Positions 48,428-60,429 of a stretch of 64,000 nucleotides of DNA are shown in pieces. Numbering within the stretch: the stretch's first letter is position 1; each line of letters begins with the position of its first letter. The notes under the pieces were generated by a model. It ran no database searches. It was given only the letters and a program-made list of their open reading frames with translations, and had not been told where the DNA came from. Location of the stretch: assembly GCA_028551475.1 (NCBI GenBank), contig CM052358.1:24826853-24890852 (forward strand). Direction: 5' to 3'. Origin of the DNA: Casuarina equisetifolia. Taxonomy: Eukaryota; Streptophyta; Magnoliopsida; Fagales; Casuarinaceae. The position numbers were made by a program, and so were the translations under genes.

Positions 48428-50421
48428 AAGTTCCCCAAGATTCCACCTCTCATGGACTCTCATCTTCACAATTCACTGATTCACTCTATTTGGTCAGACT
48501 TTCAAATTCCATACTAGTAAGCTTCAAGAGTAGATTTCATCTTTCAAGATAACTTTTTTCTCTGCAACTCACTTTTTTATTTTAAAATTACTGATCAATA
48601 TATTGATTTCAACTACTCAATGAGAAGATTCGAGCCAGCGCACAGATTCCAGCCCATCCTCGCGTATGACACGGTTAAGATGACTCACCTGGGCAAGCTG
48701 GTAGACGCATGTTGGATGATTTAGATCATAATAAGGCTCAAGATTCTCACTTGCATCTATATATAGAGTAGAATTCTTTGTATTTAGGTATCCATTACAA
48801 AACAACGAAGCACAATTTTTTCGTTATTCATTGTTCATGTTGTAAGCTTGGTTTGCGTTTTAATGAAGAACGTTTTATCCAAATCCCAATTTATCAGTTT
48901 CCACAGATACGAATTTGTAAACTCTAACGCGAAAAGAGGGGGACAAAAAAAAAAAAAAAAACAAGAGAAGTTGCAAAGGCTAGACCGTGGAATTACTAAG
49001 TAATCATCATCCACTCAATCATAAGAAAAGGCCGCTAAGATCTACTGACCAATAAAAAAAATATGTTCAATGAAAATGCATTAGTGTTGAATTGTCACAC
49101 ATTATTTATAATATACTATAATTTTTTTATATAAATATATTGTCCCTTCTTTATAAATCAATTTTAATAAATAAGTACATTTTTTAATGTAATACTAAAG
49201 TCTACATTTTGAGAGAATGAGATTCTATAAAACCCATAACTCTTATATTTAATAGGTACAATGGGGGATATTATAATGTTTTCCACCATATACAACCTCT
49301 TATAGAATTCTTTATTCATCCTTTATATTAACAATGTATCTTCCTTATAAATCAATTTCAAGAAAAAAATAAGTTTTTGAAGAAATCTCATTATCTTGTA
49401 ATTCTAATTTTGTCCTAATCAAGGGATTTACGACGCTAAGTCACGATACTTACTAAGCTACTCTTTTCTATAACCTCAACAACATAAGTCATTAAAGGCT
49501 AAGTGACAAACACCAAAATATGAGACCAAAGATCAATTTATAATGAAATATGAGTCAAGTAAAATAGAAGCTTAAGATATCAAACAATATTACAAACACA
49601 ATGAAATAAAAAATTTCTATAGATTACACCTAGGACGGGAGACTTTGCCTTTAAAACACAATACAAAATAGGATACTAACACAAAACAAAACAAAATCTT
49701 ACAAGGACTTATCCTTGCTCATATAAAAGCATTGTTCTTATTCAAATTCAACTCAAACTCAATTCAAAATTCATCACCAGATAGTGAGCAAAAGCAAACA
49801 ATCACAAGAAGAGACTGTTACAATGAGTGTTAAGAAGAAGAAAAAAAATCTGTTGCAACAAAGTTCTTTACTATCAATAATAGGAATTGGGCGCAAATAT
49901 TATAAATTTCAAAAAAGGAAAACACAAAACAAAAGAGTTCACAATTACCCAAAAGATCCCCCAAGGGGCGTGTCTAACTTACTAATGCGTAAATAATAGA
50001 GAATTCAACAAGTTCACCTCGGAGCACAAATTCAACTATCAAATATTGGCAAGAAAAAGAAAACCTAACAATTTAACAAGACCCTTAAAACAAAAGGCAG
50101 CCAAAGTAAAAGGATAAAAAGAAAGAAACTTCTGAGCTCACGCTACAATATCTATGTCATGCACTGGAGACGGTACAGCTGAAGACTCCCCAGCAAAATG
50201 TTCCTTTATCCCATTAGACCACTGATGAGAAGTGAAAAATAATAATAAAAATCTTATGTTGTATTGGAAAGCCTGCAGTGAAATAGTAATGACAATGAAC
50301 TAAAAAGAGAAAGAAAGGAAGAGGAGATAACATTTTAAGATTTGATAAAGTCTACCTCGATTTGTTGTTACGGATCAACGAGCGAGCGAGAGCCCACATT
50401 TCATCTTCAACCAATACCACT
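48428..50421. repeat. Spacer downstream of TNL-C
   Basis: Copy of 36440-38434; one base shorter in the poly-A run near 48945. No gene seen. Confidence 0.75.
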
Positions 50422-53400
50422 TCATTCATCCATCGATTCAAATTCTGGCTTCAAAGGGCCCTCGACTTCTAGATAGATTCCTAAAACACCACCAATACTT
50501 TTTGAGTCCAAACCAGGCCGAGAAATGTTACCAACAACTTCAATGAAATTGCGTTCTGCTTCCTTTTCCAGGAGACGCCCCGCAAACTCCTTCAAATTTA
50601 CATTCTCGTTACTTGCTGTAATTGAAGCCAAGTAGTTCGGTCCATCCAAGGAATCTGGAAAATAAATAAACACCCAAACTCCATGTGTCCCAACGCAAGC
50701 CACTTCAGGTATGCGAATGATGAAGGTCTGTTGTGAACTCACTTCCTTGCATTGTAATTGACAAACAAACTCAGGAAAAATATGGTTACTGCCCTCACAA
50801 GCACTTGTATCTGAATTCTCAAGCTCTTCGAACATTCGTTTTCTACTTTTACTTTTTTTATTCCCATACACTTCATAAACAATCAACAAAGCACACGCAT
50901 CTGGTCTCTTATTTGCCGCATCTGGACTATAATTGGCTGAATTCCGATCCATATGAATTTGAATTTTTTGGTTGGAACTAGTGCTTCTGTGGATGAACCA
51001 CTCTGGGATTCTTGGTTCTAGTGTGGGGCCACATACTACGCTAGGTCCAATAGTGTGATACTGTAAACCAAAAAAAATAAAACACAATGAAGGAAAAACA
51101 GTAATTATAAATCTTTTAATCAATAACTTTTTTATTTTCAAAACTAGATATATATATCAAAAAAGAGAGAAAGAAACTCACTTTAACATCTATTGGAATC
51201 ATGTCCATAGGATCTTGTATATGCAGATTCAGCATCATGTGAGGTTTGCAATCAAAACCAATATAAGTGACTAAAGAAGAAAGAACATTGGTCAATAACA
51301 ATGGACAATTTCTTAACCTCAACCACTCTAAACTCAATGGTAGTTTTGGCAAGGCTTGAAGAGAGATACAACCATCCAAATCAAGCGATTCAAGACTAGA
51401 AAGTTCACACAAGCCATCTGGTAACCCTCTAATTCTATTCTTACTAAGATCTAAATTTCCAATTGAAGAGCAGCAATCAATAGGGGTAGGAATTAGTGCG
51501 TGCATTAGGCTCTCAAAATCCAAAGATTGACAATTTTGTAACTCCAATGTATATAAACCTAAAGGCAGTCTTGGCAAAGCTCCAAGAGAAGTACAACCAT
51601 TCAAATAAAGTGCTTTAAGGCTAGAATTCTTGCACATACTATTTGGCAAGGCTCCAAGAGAGGTACAATTATTCAATTCAAGTTCCTTAAGGTTAAAAAG
51701 TTCGCATATGCTATTTGGCAAGGTTCCAAGAGAGGCACAACCATTCAAATAAAGTATTTTAAGGCTAGAAAGCTTGCACATGCTATTTGGCAAGGCTCCA
51801 AGAGAGGTACAATCAATCAAATGAAGTTTCTCAAGGTTAAAAAGTTCGCACATGCTATTTGGCAAGGCTCCAAGAGAGGTACAACCATTTAGATAAAGTT
51901 CTTTAAGGCTAGAAAGCTTGCACATGCTATTTGGCAAAGCTCCAAGAGAGGTACAACCATTCAGATAAAGTTCTTTAAGACTAGAAAGCTTGCACATGCT
52001 ATTTGGCAAGGTTCTAAGAGAGGTACATTCAATCAAATGAAGTTTCTCAAGGTAAAGAAGTTTGCACATGCTATTTGGCAAGGCTCCAAGGGAGGTACAA
52101 CCATTTAGATACAGTTCTTTAATGCTAGAAAGCTTGCACATGCTATTTGGCAAGGCTCCAAGAGAGGTACAATCAATCAAATGAAGTTTCTTAAGGTTCA
52201 AAAGTTCACACATGCTATTTGGCAAGGCTCCAAGAGAGGTACAACCATTTAGATAAATTTTTTTTAGGCTAGAAAGTTTGCACATGCTACTTGGCAAGGC
52301 TCCAAGAGAGGTACAATTATTCAAATGAAGTTTCTTAAGGTAAGAAAGTTTACATATGCTATTTGGCAAGGCTACAAGAGAGGTACAACCATTCAAACAA
52401 AGTTCTTGACGGCTAAAAAGCTTGTACATGTTATTTGGCAAGGATCCAAGAGAGGTACAATTATCCAAATGAAGTCCCCTAAGGTTAGAAAGTTCGCATA
52501 TGCTATTTGGCAAGGCTCTAAGAGAGGTACAACCATTTAAATAAAGTTCTTGAAGGCTAGAAAGCTTGCACATGCTCTTTGGCAAGGCTCCAAGAGAGGT
52601 ACAATTATTCATACGAAGTTCCTTGAGGTTAGAGAGTTCACAAATGCTATTTGGCAAGGCTCCAAGAGAAGTACAACCATTCAGATAAAGTTCTTCAAGG
52701 CTAGAAAGCTTACACATGCTCTTTGGCAAGGCTCCAAGAGAGGTACAATTATTCAAATGAAGTTTTGCAAGATTAAAAAGTTCGCAAATGCTATTTGACA
52801 AGGCTCCAAGAGAGTTACAATCATTCAAATAAAGTTCTCTCAGGTTAGAAAGTTTGCACATGCTATTTGGCAATTCTGTAATTTTGTTCTTACTAAGATT
52901 TAACCTTGAAATAGACCAGTAACCAATACATTCAGGAATTGCTTCTAGATTGCAATTAATCAAGCTCATGTTCAAAAGAGATTTTAAACTTGAGAATGGC
53001 GCCTCTAGCAATTCTTTGTGTCCATCATGGCTATACTCAAATAAGCCACTACGACCACTAGATTCTACTTCATCTAATAGAATGGCATCATGTACAATTT
53101 GGCATTTTAATGAGCCTAAATGCGAAGGAGGGAATCCTATATTGGTATTGAAGCCATGAAATTTAATGATGAAGACTCTTTTTTCTTTGGAAAAAATAAT
53201 GTGAACTAGGAATCCTCCTATATAAGTTCCTTTTGCATGAAATTCCTTTAAAAATGGCAATCTCTTAAATGAGAATGGGAACTCTTTTATAACATCCTTA
53301 CTAATATCAATGAATTGCAAAGATGGTATTTTACTAAGAATTGTTGGAAGAGTTTTAAGCTTTGGACAAGAAGAAAGATTAAGATGTTTAAGGGATTTTG

Positions 53401-55903
53401 ATTGAATCTCATTTGGAAGACCTTTGAGCTCTAAACATTACTAAAGATTGAGAACTTCAAGAGAGGTTGAGATAATTATATTAGGAAGTTGCTCAAGACT
53501 CAAGCAGTTGCTTAAATTCAATTCTTTAAGGTGTTTGAGGAGTCCAATGGATGTGTGGATCAAAGATAAATTGGTACAATATGAAAGGTCAAGTGTCTCA
53601 AGGTTTGGGACCGAATTGAAATTTGGTGTCTCCTTCAACACACTTGAAGAACTCAAGTCAACATCCTTTAACTTTGAAAAACATTGTTACAATGTAGACA
53701 AATAATTAAAAGATAATAGAAAAAAAAAGAATAAAAAGGAAAAGTAAACTTGTATTATCCAAATATTACCTCATTTCCATTCCACAGTTGCTTAATAGAG
53801 GAATTCATTAAGTTGAGTGCAATAAGATGGGTTGGAATGAATCCAACTATCAAGGACTCAAAAGGATAGCTAAACCAAGACAAATAATGCAACTCATTGT
53901 TTAGCTTAAGTTTAGAAAGTTCTCCACACCATACTATTGTTTTCGTGAAGTCAAAAATATAAACTACTCTTAAGTTTTTCATCTTTGAGAAAGCTCCAAG
54001 ACTAGCTGTGATGGGTTTGTCCTCAATGATAGAAAAGGGCTTTAGTCACAAGACTTAAGTTTATCAACATTCTAGAAATCAAGAAAAGTAAAATTAACAT
54101 CACAAAAATAAGAGATAAATATTGAGAAACTAGTTTAATACATTCCATACATCACACAATACTTACAATGTTTTCAGATTTTCTTGTAATTCAAAAGCAA
54201 TGTCTTGAACACGCCACAATCTCTCTTCGTCCACAATTTCCTCACCCATTTGTACTAGTAAATCATGTATAAATAATAAATCTTCCACAAACATCATTTC
54301 ATTCTTTACAAACTTTAAAAGAGATTTATTTTCAAGATCTATAAGAATGTTTGAAGAGTGACCAAATCATACTAATATTTTTTTAAGATGGTCTCTTTCC
54401 AAGCGATCCCATCTCCTAATGAAAAAACATATAATATCAAGAAATGCATCTCGAAATTGAGGTTTAAGTCTATCAAATGTGAGTTGAAGACGACCCTTAA
54501 CATCTTCGTCAACATTTTTTTTTTAAATCATCTTGGCAACCTTCCCAGTAACATTTTCCTTCTCCTTTTACGTGAGAACCATAAACTTCAAATGCTAGTG
54601 GAAGGCCTTTCGCAAGATTCACGAGTTTCTCAACCAACTCCCAAAACTCTTCTCCAGAATCGCCTTTGGGGAAGGCTTTTGAGCAAAACAATTCTAAGGC
54701 AGCACAACCAGCCAACGTCTTCACATCATAAATACTGTCTTTATCCAAGCAAGGCCATTTTCGATCTCTGCTGGTTATCATTTTTCTGCTACCATCCCCA
54801 AACCACTCGGCCTTTGCTAATGCTTTTAACTTTTTCCCTTCATGCAAGTCATCCAGTACAATTAAAACTTTTCCATTTTTTAGCCCGCTTTCTAACAACC
54901 TCATTACCGAATCCTCAGTTTTCAATGACTCAGCAAATTGTGGCGAAATAAGCTCACTAACAAGTTGTTTTCCTAACTCTAAAATGTCGCCTTTCCAACA
55001 TCAATAAAGCAAGAAGCATGAAATTTACATGACACTTTAGCTTTAACAACTCTCACCAAGGTTGATTTTCCAATTCCCCCAATTCTGCAGATCCCAATAA
55101 AGCGGACGCCACCTGACTCCGAACTAAGCATATTGAATATAGTCTCGACTTGGGTTTTTCTTCTAAAGAAAGAATCAGAAATGTCTTTTGGTTTAGCTCT
55201 CAATCCATCAAGTATCTCAGACTGATTTCTTTAACAATTCGTGCTTTATCACTGTAAAAAAAGATAACCAAGGTTCAAAAAAAAATCAAAAATTGTTTTC
55301 ACTCTATTCAAATTACCAACCAAATCAAAAATTGTTCTAGTTCGGTTTGACTAAAAAATTAAATACAAAGTTAAATACAAAGTTAAATTACCTGTTTTGC
55401 ACAGGCCATCCTTTGATTTTGCCCACTTCCTCCAAAGCAGCTGTCCGCCTATCCCAATTCGCTGTGTCAACCGTGGAGCCCTTTTCATTTCGAAATCGTG
55501 TGAAGTATGTTCCAAACATGCCCGTCTGGTGTCGCACGTCGGAAGGCTCCAACATGGTAGAAGACAGGGTAAACTATAATGTATCCTCTCGCTTGCGTTC
55601 CATGATCTCACTTAGCTCAATTAAGCACGATTTAGAATCAGCAAACCTCTCTGAAATTATAACGACCGCATACTGCGATTTTTCTATTGCCGCCTTGAGA
55701 TATGGATGAATATCAAATCCTTTCTCCAATTTCTCCTCGTCTCTAAAGACGTCAATGAACTTACCTCTCAAAGCCTCGTATAGATGACTTGTAAAATCAC
55801 GGCGGGTGTCCCGGCCACGGAAACTGAGAAAAACCTCGCACGTCAAGTTTTGAGTTGAAGTCCCCGAAGTTGAAAGCGTTCCCGAAGTGCTAGTGGACGC
55901 CAT
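50422..55903 (-). pseudogene. TNL-C: TNL pseudogene, chimeric LRR exon
   Basis: Exons read leftward: TIR 55903-55392, NB-ARC 55251-54167, linker 54053-53770, LRR 53671-51182, C-JID 51060-50422. It shares with TNL-A and TNL-B the TIR TAG (55574-55576), the paired indels, the NB-ARC 1-bp losses and TGA at 54367-54369. It differs in three ways. It keeps two bases near 54430 that TNL-A and TNL-B lack, so the DIICFFIRRWD stretch is in frame. It has TGA at 54046-54048 in the linker exon in place of a Trp codon. It carries TAG at 53441-53443 in the LRR exon, as TNL-A does. Left of about 53292 the LRR exon and C-JID match TNL-B almost exactly; right of it they match TNL-A. The open part starts after the TAG and runs through 18 LRRs. 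Confidence 0.92.
51578..52873 (-). repeat. 18 x 72-bp coding repeat, TNL-C
   Basis: Same 18 repeats, in the same order and with the same variants, as in TNL-B at offset 11987. The two arrays have therefore not slipped since they separated, or have been homogenised by conversion. Confidence 0.95.
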
Positions 55904-56903
55904 TGGAGAGTCGCAGGTTTGTTCAATCCAATGCTTGTTTGCAGAAAACGAGATTCGAAAGCATCTAATCATAAATTGGCACAATAAGTTGAAGTAGTGC
56001 CCCCAGGTGCGGCGAAAGATGAGAAGAAGATCTTCCATCCTGCGCAGAATGCAGAGAGTGGTATTGGAAATTTCCCAGTTGAATTATAAGCATTCAAACA
56101 TAAAGTTCCATAAGGAAAGCTGCACCCAAGAAACTATTCGATGGAAATTAACCAAAAAAACAACAATATCACCCAGAAAATTTACTCATCAGACCAAAAA
56201 AATTACAAATGTCTGTACGAGTAGGGTGAAAATCATAGTCAAGCAATCTTTGTTGGTTGATTTGGCTATAATCAAAGTTCCCAGCGACGCAAATTTTCGA
56301 AAGCAACAACCATGAAGAAAAGTTCGTTGTAATGATTCGAAAATAGATCATGTCATTCTGTCTTCGAGGAGTTATAACAATCATTTAGAAGAGTTATAAG
56401 ATTTATTGGGAAACAATTTCGAATACGAGAAAGAGTAGCCATGCGAAAGGAGCAAGTGCTTTGTGGTCTACTTTTCTAATCTACAACTCTTTTTTCTTTT
56501 TCCTTTAACTAAATCATTGCACACCAAATCAATGATTCATATGTAAATAGGTTTAAACTAAGAAAAACCACTTATTTCCGTGGATGAATCGAAGAAGAAG
56601 TTGGACGGGCTGTCGGAGTGCTCGTGGATGCCAGAGACTCAACAGGCTTGTTCAGTCCGACGCTAGTTTGCAGACGTCGAAACTTGCAAGCATCTGTTCA
56701 GCAAATGGGGATGGTAAGTTAGAATTATTACTCCAAAAGGAAATAAACTCCCATCACGCGTGAAAGGCAGACACGACGAGCCTGTCTGATTAGAATCCTT
56801 ACAAAAGGGATAAGCTTTTACAGAAATTGATCATGTATTTCAGAAACATCAAAATTCGAAACGAGAAAAAACTTATCAGAAGCTTGATGATGATGATCCG
56901 AAG

Positions 56904-56906
<3 letters not shown>

Positions 56907-56934
<28 letters not shown>
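56907..56934. repeat. (AT)n microsatellite, unit 3
   Basis: An AT run of 28 bp in the upstream flank of TNL-C, equal in length to unit 1. Confidence 0.95.
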
Positions 56935-57965
56935 CTGATTGTTCGGCTGAGAGGACTTCACAGCAGCTACTTGAGTAGCTGTTGTGCTGCTGCTTAGCTA
57001 CTGAGTTACTACGGCTGCAGGCGGAGCAAGAGGGGTGGCCTATGTGACAGCCACGTCACAACTCATATCCGAACAAATATATATCATAGTTGAAAGAACC
57101 TGCAATTGCATGCGGGAACAAGCTGTCGCTGAGGTGGTGATAACTGCATCCAGTTCAAACAACTGGAAGCGAGTAGAATTAAGAAATAGAATCAGGGCAG
57201 CATCAATATGCATGCCAAACTTCCGGCTGGGTTAAATCCCATCAGCCCTGTTTATTCAATCCCCACTGCTTGCGCGGCCCTTATTTGGATCGTCCGCTTC
57301 CTGATAAAGAAACTACAAGTGGCCGGCAAAGATGCTGAGGGTGTTCTCCTTCTTGTTTACTCAATGAAACGACTGCCTTAGTCGCCAAAGCGTAAGGGAA
57401 GTAACCCCATCGTCGCATGAAAAGCAAAGACTTGCTTGTTGCGACCCTACATCGGCTTCACGGTTTTATTGGTTCTTTCCTCTGAAAATTCTTTGTAACT
57501 AGCGGGTAAAGAGATATGTATGCTATTCTTTTGAGAAAATGTCTGAATAGTTTTACTAAAGAAACGGATTTTAAAAAGATACCAAGATTTTTCATGGGCA
57601 AGGACAATGGTAGTTGAGTTGTTATCTTGCATGAAAACTCTTTTTAGCGTGAATTTTGAAATATTTGTCACAAAAAAATCAACTTCACGAAGGAATGACC
57701 ACAGTTTGGAAATTGAATTTGTTGGAACTTGGTCTTTTGCTATACTAATGTTATCTAATCAAGTAGACTCAAAAGCTGTTCAACCTGGATCTTGACCCGG
57801 TTTTGGACCTGGAATGTTCTTCCATCAAGTTCGTCTGTTTCAAGCATCGATTGAAGGTTATTTATCACCCCCAATAAATTATGGGTGTGAAAAAAGAAAT
57901 GACATCTTCCCTAATCGTGGGCTCTTTTCTCCACTTACGTCTTATTTTTGTTACGTATTTGATTA

Positions 57966-58675
57966 TTAGAACACGATAATGGAAAGGAGGAGAGGAGGAA
58001 CAGCCATCGCTGAAGGATACAGGTTGGTTGAGTGTAAGGCTAATCTGCAGTTTTCAAAGCTCACAAGCTTGTTTGATAATGAGGTTCGCCAGATTGGGTT
58101 TTGCGATGTGGAATTGACTTCCCTCCCTGGCTTTCCCCGTTCTGAAATTTCCTCGAGAGTCCCAGATTCCTTTCTGCTGTTTCGGGACGATTGCATCCCA
58201 CATTTGTCTAATGCAGCAGAACAAATCAAACAATATCCTACTTAGCGCGTTGGCTCCAACAGCCGTCTCTTTTGAATGATTTCTCCGTCAATAATCGGGT
58301 TCTTAGTTTCCTTCTAATGGCTATTTCGGACTGGTTGTGACATTATTTCAAAATCCCGTTATACAGATCCCTTGTTCGACCATTATGAAAAAACTCCGAC
58401 TGAGGGATGAAAGACGGATCAGTAATGGACAATCTTCTGGCCCTTCTATTTAAGATATCTTTAATAACAGCCACTACACTCTGTTTGTCATCATCTTCAA
58501 GGTATGGTTAAATCTTTCAAAATAACTTTTTTTTCCTACTTCTGTTCTTCCTTGAACTACTAAGCAATACGTTATTTTCAACTCTTGTTTTTGGTTTGCT
58601 ATGGTTCTCATGCGCTTATGAGCTTATCAGTCCTACCAAGTTGACGAAAATCAAGGAGAAGAGGCTAGAGGGAAA
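57966..58675. repeat. Orphaned TNL-2-type 5' flank, unit 3
   Basis: Copy of 33991-34700. The first substitutions that set unit 3 apart appear at its end ('cagtcctaccaag' near 58630 in place of 'cagccctatcaag'). Confidence 0.75.
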
Positions 58676-59285
58676 GAGTATTGCGAGATTGTTGATTTGT
58701 AGCCAACTGGGTGTCTGGTCTAGTTGTGCGTACTGGATAACTTGGTTGTGAGTTGCATAATATTCGCCTGCGTGGGAACATTAACGATGTTGCATATGAA
58801 TTCAGATTAATAAGAAGTTAAATTCCTATAGTCGGTAGACATTCTCTAGAGCAATTGACTATGTTGTAAAGAACATACACGAGGCACTTGCACCATCATC
58901 TTAAAGATCACATATACACCCACAGTGCTCCAATAAACACTATAGTCTTAACTTCCTTATAGTTCTCTTCAGTGTTTTATCAATATTAAACCAAATCATT
59001 TTCAATTCACAGCACCACCACACAAAAACACAAACTTAAGCAGTAAATATGAACTTTCGAAAAGGCATAACTTAATGTCCTTTGGGATACTCGTGGGCTC
59101 TGAAGAACAAACAAGGCCACATGCATCAAAGAGATTTCAAATTAGACAAAAGAGTCACAATTTTCTGAAAACAATCTTTGTGCATAAAAAACCAGCTATA
59201 ACTTAAAAGAGAACTCCAAAAATCAAACTCAACGAAATGCTGTAAACTATTTTCTTCGCTCACGGGCCATTCATTTTTATTTTAC

Positions 59286-59806
59286 CTTTCAAGGCTATCA
59301 ATCTCACCGTCCGTACACAATTTCCAAGGTGTAGGATTTTTCCATGATAACCGAGATAGGCAGTCACAAAGCAGCATGTAATGGCAGGCACGATAGTGCA
59401 AATAGAATGTTTGAAAAGCTTCTGTGTGGTAGGCTAGCGTTGTGAAGTGAAAAGCAGAAATGATTCTCCACCTGCGCACATAGGATACTCACCCCTTAAT
59501 ACTAATAGTCACTTGATTTCACTCATCCAATCCAAAAAATACAAGCACTTGTTAGTCTTAATCTTGTCGTACAATGAAAATTAATTGCTCGATAAGGTTC
59601 GACCACTACGATCAAGAAGTATAAAATGCATGTCTTTTCTGTACAGGTATATATGCATGCTTGTGTAGGAAAATCTTAATAATTATTAATAAAATTCAAA
59701 TCTTACTGTTTATATTGAAAATTGGTGGGCAAGATATCCAACTCACCATTCCGCATCAACTTCGATGGATTTGCCTGCATAACCATCATCTTTGTGACAA
59801 AAGGTT
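59286..59806 (-). pseudogene. Unidentified spliced gene, unit 3, last exon deleted
   Basis: The first two exons are kept (59806-59747 and 59471-59286). Changes seen in them are two silent ones in Ala codons and one Gln to Lys change near 59341. A 121-bp deletion at 59224 removes the last-exon acceptor and most of that exon; only its end near 59201-59224 remains. The product would read through the intron after the second exon. Confidence 0.45.
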
Positions 59807-60285
59807 CTAAAATTTATAGGTTGCGTGCAAGTAGCTTGCAAGTACCCAAGCTACATGCACAGAGCAACTAGTGCTTTGTACTTTTGTGCACTACCTGAGT
59901 TGCGGTATTACAACATGATAAGGAAGAGAGCCATTTCATTTCCTAGACAGATCCATTTATATTGTATGTTAAAAGGAAGAGAAAATACATTTTCAATAAG
60001 CCAAAATTCACCACAAAATCAACAAAAATGCTTGATTAACAAGTGGGGAAGAAATTATGTTGGTATTGCAATGAAAACAAAATAAATTCATGTATTCTCT
60101 AAATAGACAACTATTAAAAGAAATTTAAGACTTACCATTCATATTCGAATTCTGCCGACGAGATATCCCGATCCTGAGGCAGAATTCACTGTTAAGCATT
60201 GATTTCAACGAATCCCTGCCAAAAAATCAACTTTATTAGAAAACAGTTTGCAATTTATGGGTAGGCTGGTAGTTTTCCAGGCTAC

Positions 60286-60429
60286 CCAAATTAAGTTCCC
60301 CAAGATTCCACCTCTCATGGACTCTCATCTTCACAATTCATTGATTCACTCTATTTGCCAAATTAAGTTCCCCAAGATTCCACCTCTCATGGACTCTCAT
60401 CTTCACAATTCACTGATTCACTCTATTTG
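60286..60429. repeat. 72-bp tandem duplication private to unit 3
   Basis: The block from 'ccaaattaagttccccaag' to 'cactctatttg' occurs twice in a row here but once in units 1 and 2 (near 36435 and 48423). The copies differ by one base (attgattc against actgattc). The shared length of 72 bp with the LRR repeat is a coincidence; the sequences are unrelated. Confidence 0.95.

Larger units (their letters stand above)
41305..53291. repeat. Tandem unit 2 of about 11.99 kb
   Basis: Same content and order as unit 1, offset by 11985 to 11988 bp. It holds the 5' half of TNL-B, flank, orphaned TNL-2 leader, unidentified spliced gene, spacer, and the 3' half of TNL-C. Its left end (41305-41684) is the only copy of the LRR-exon 5' part with an open frame. 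Confidence 0.95.
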
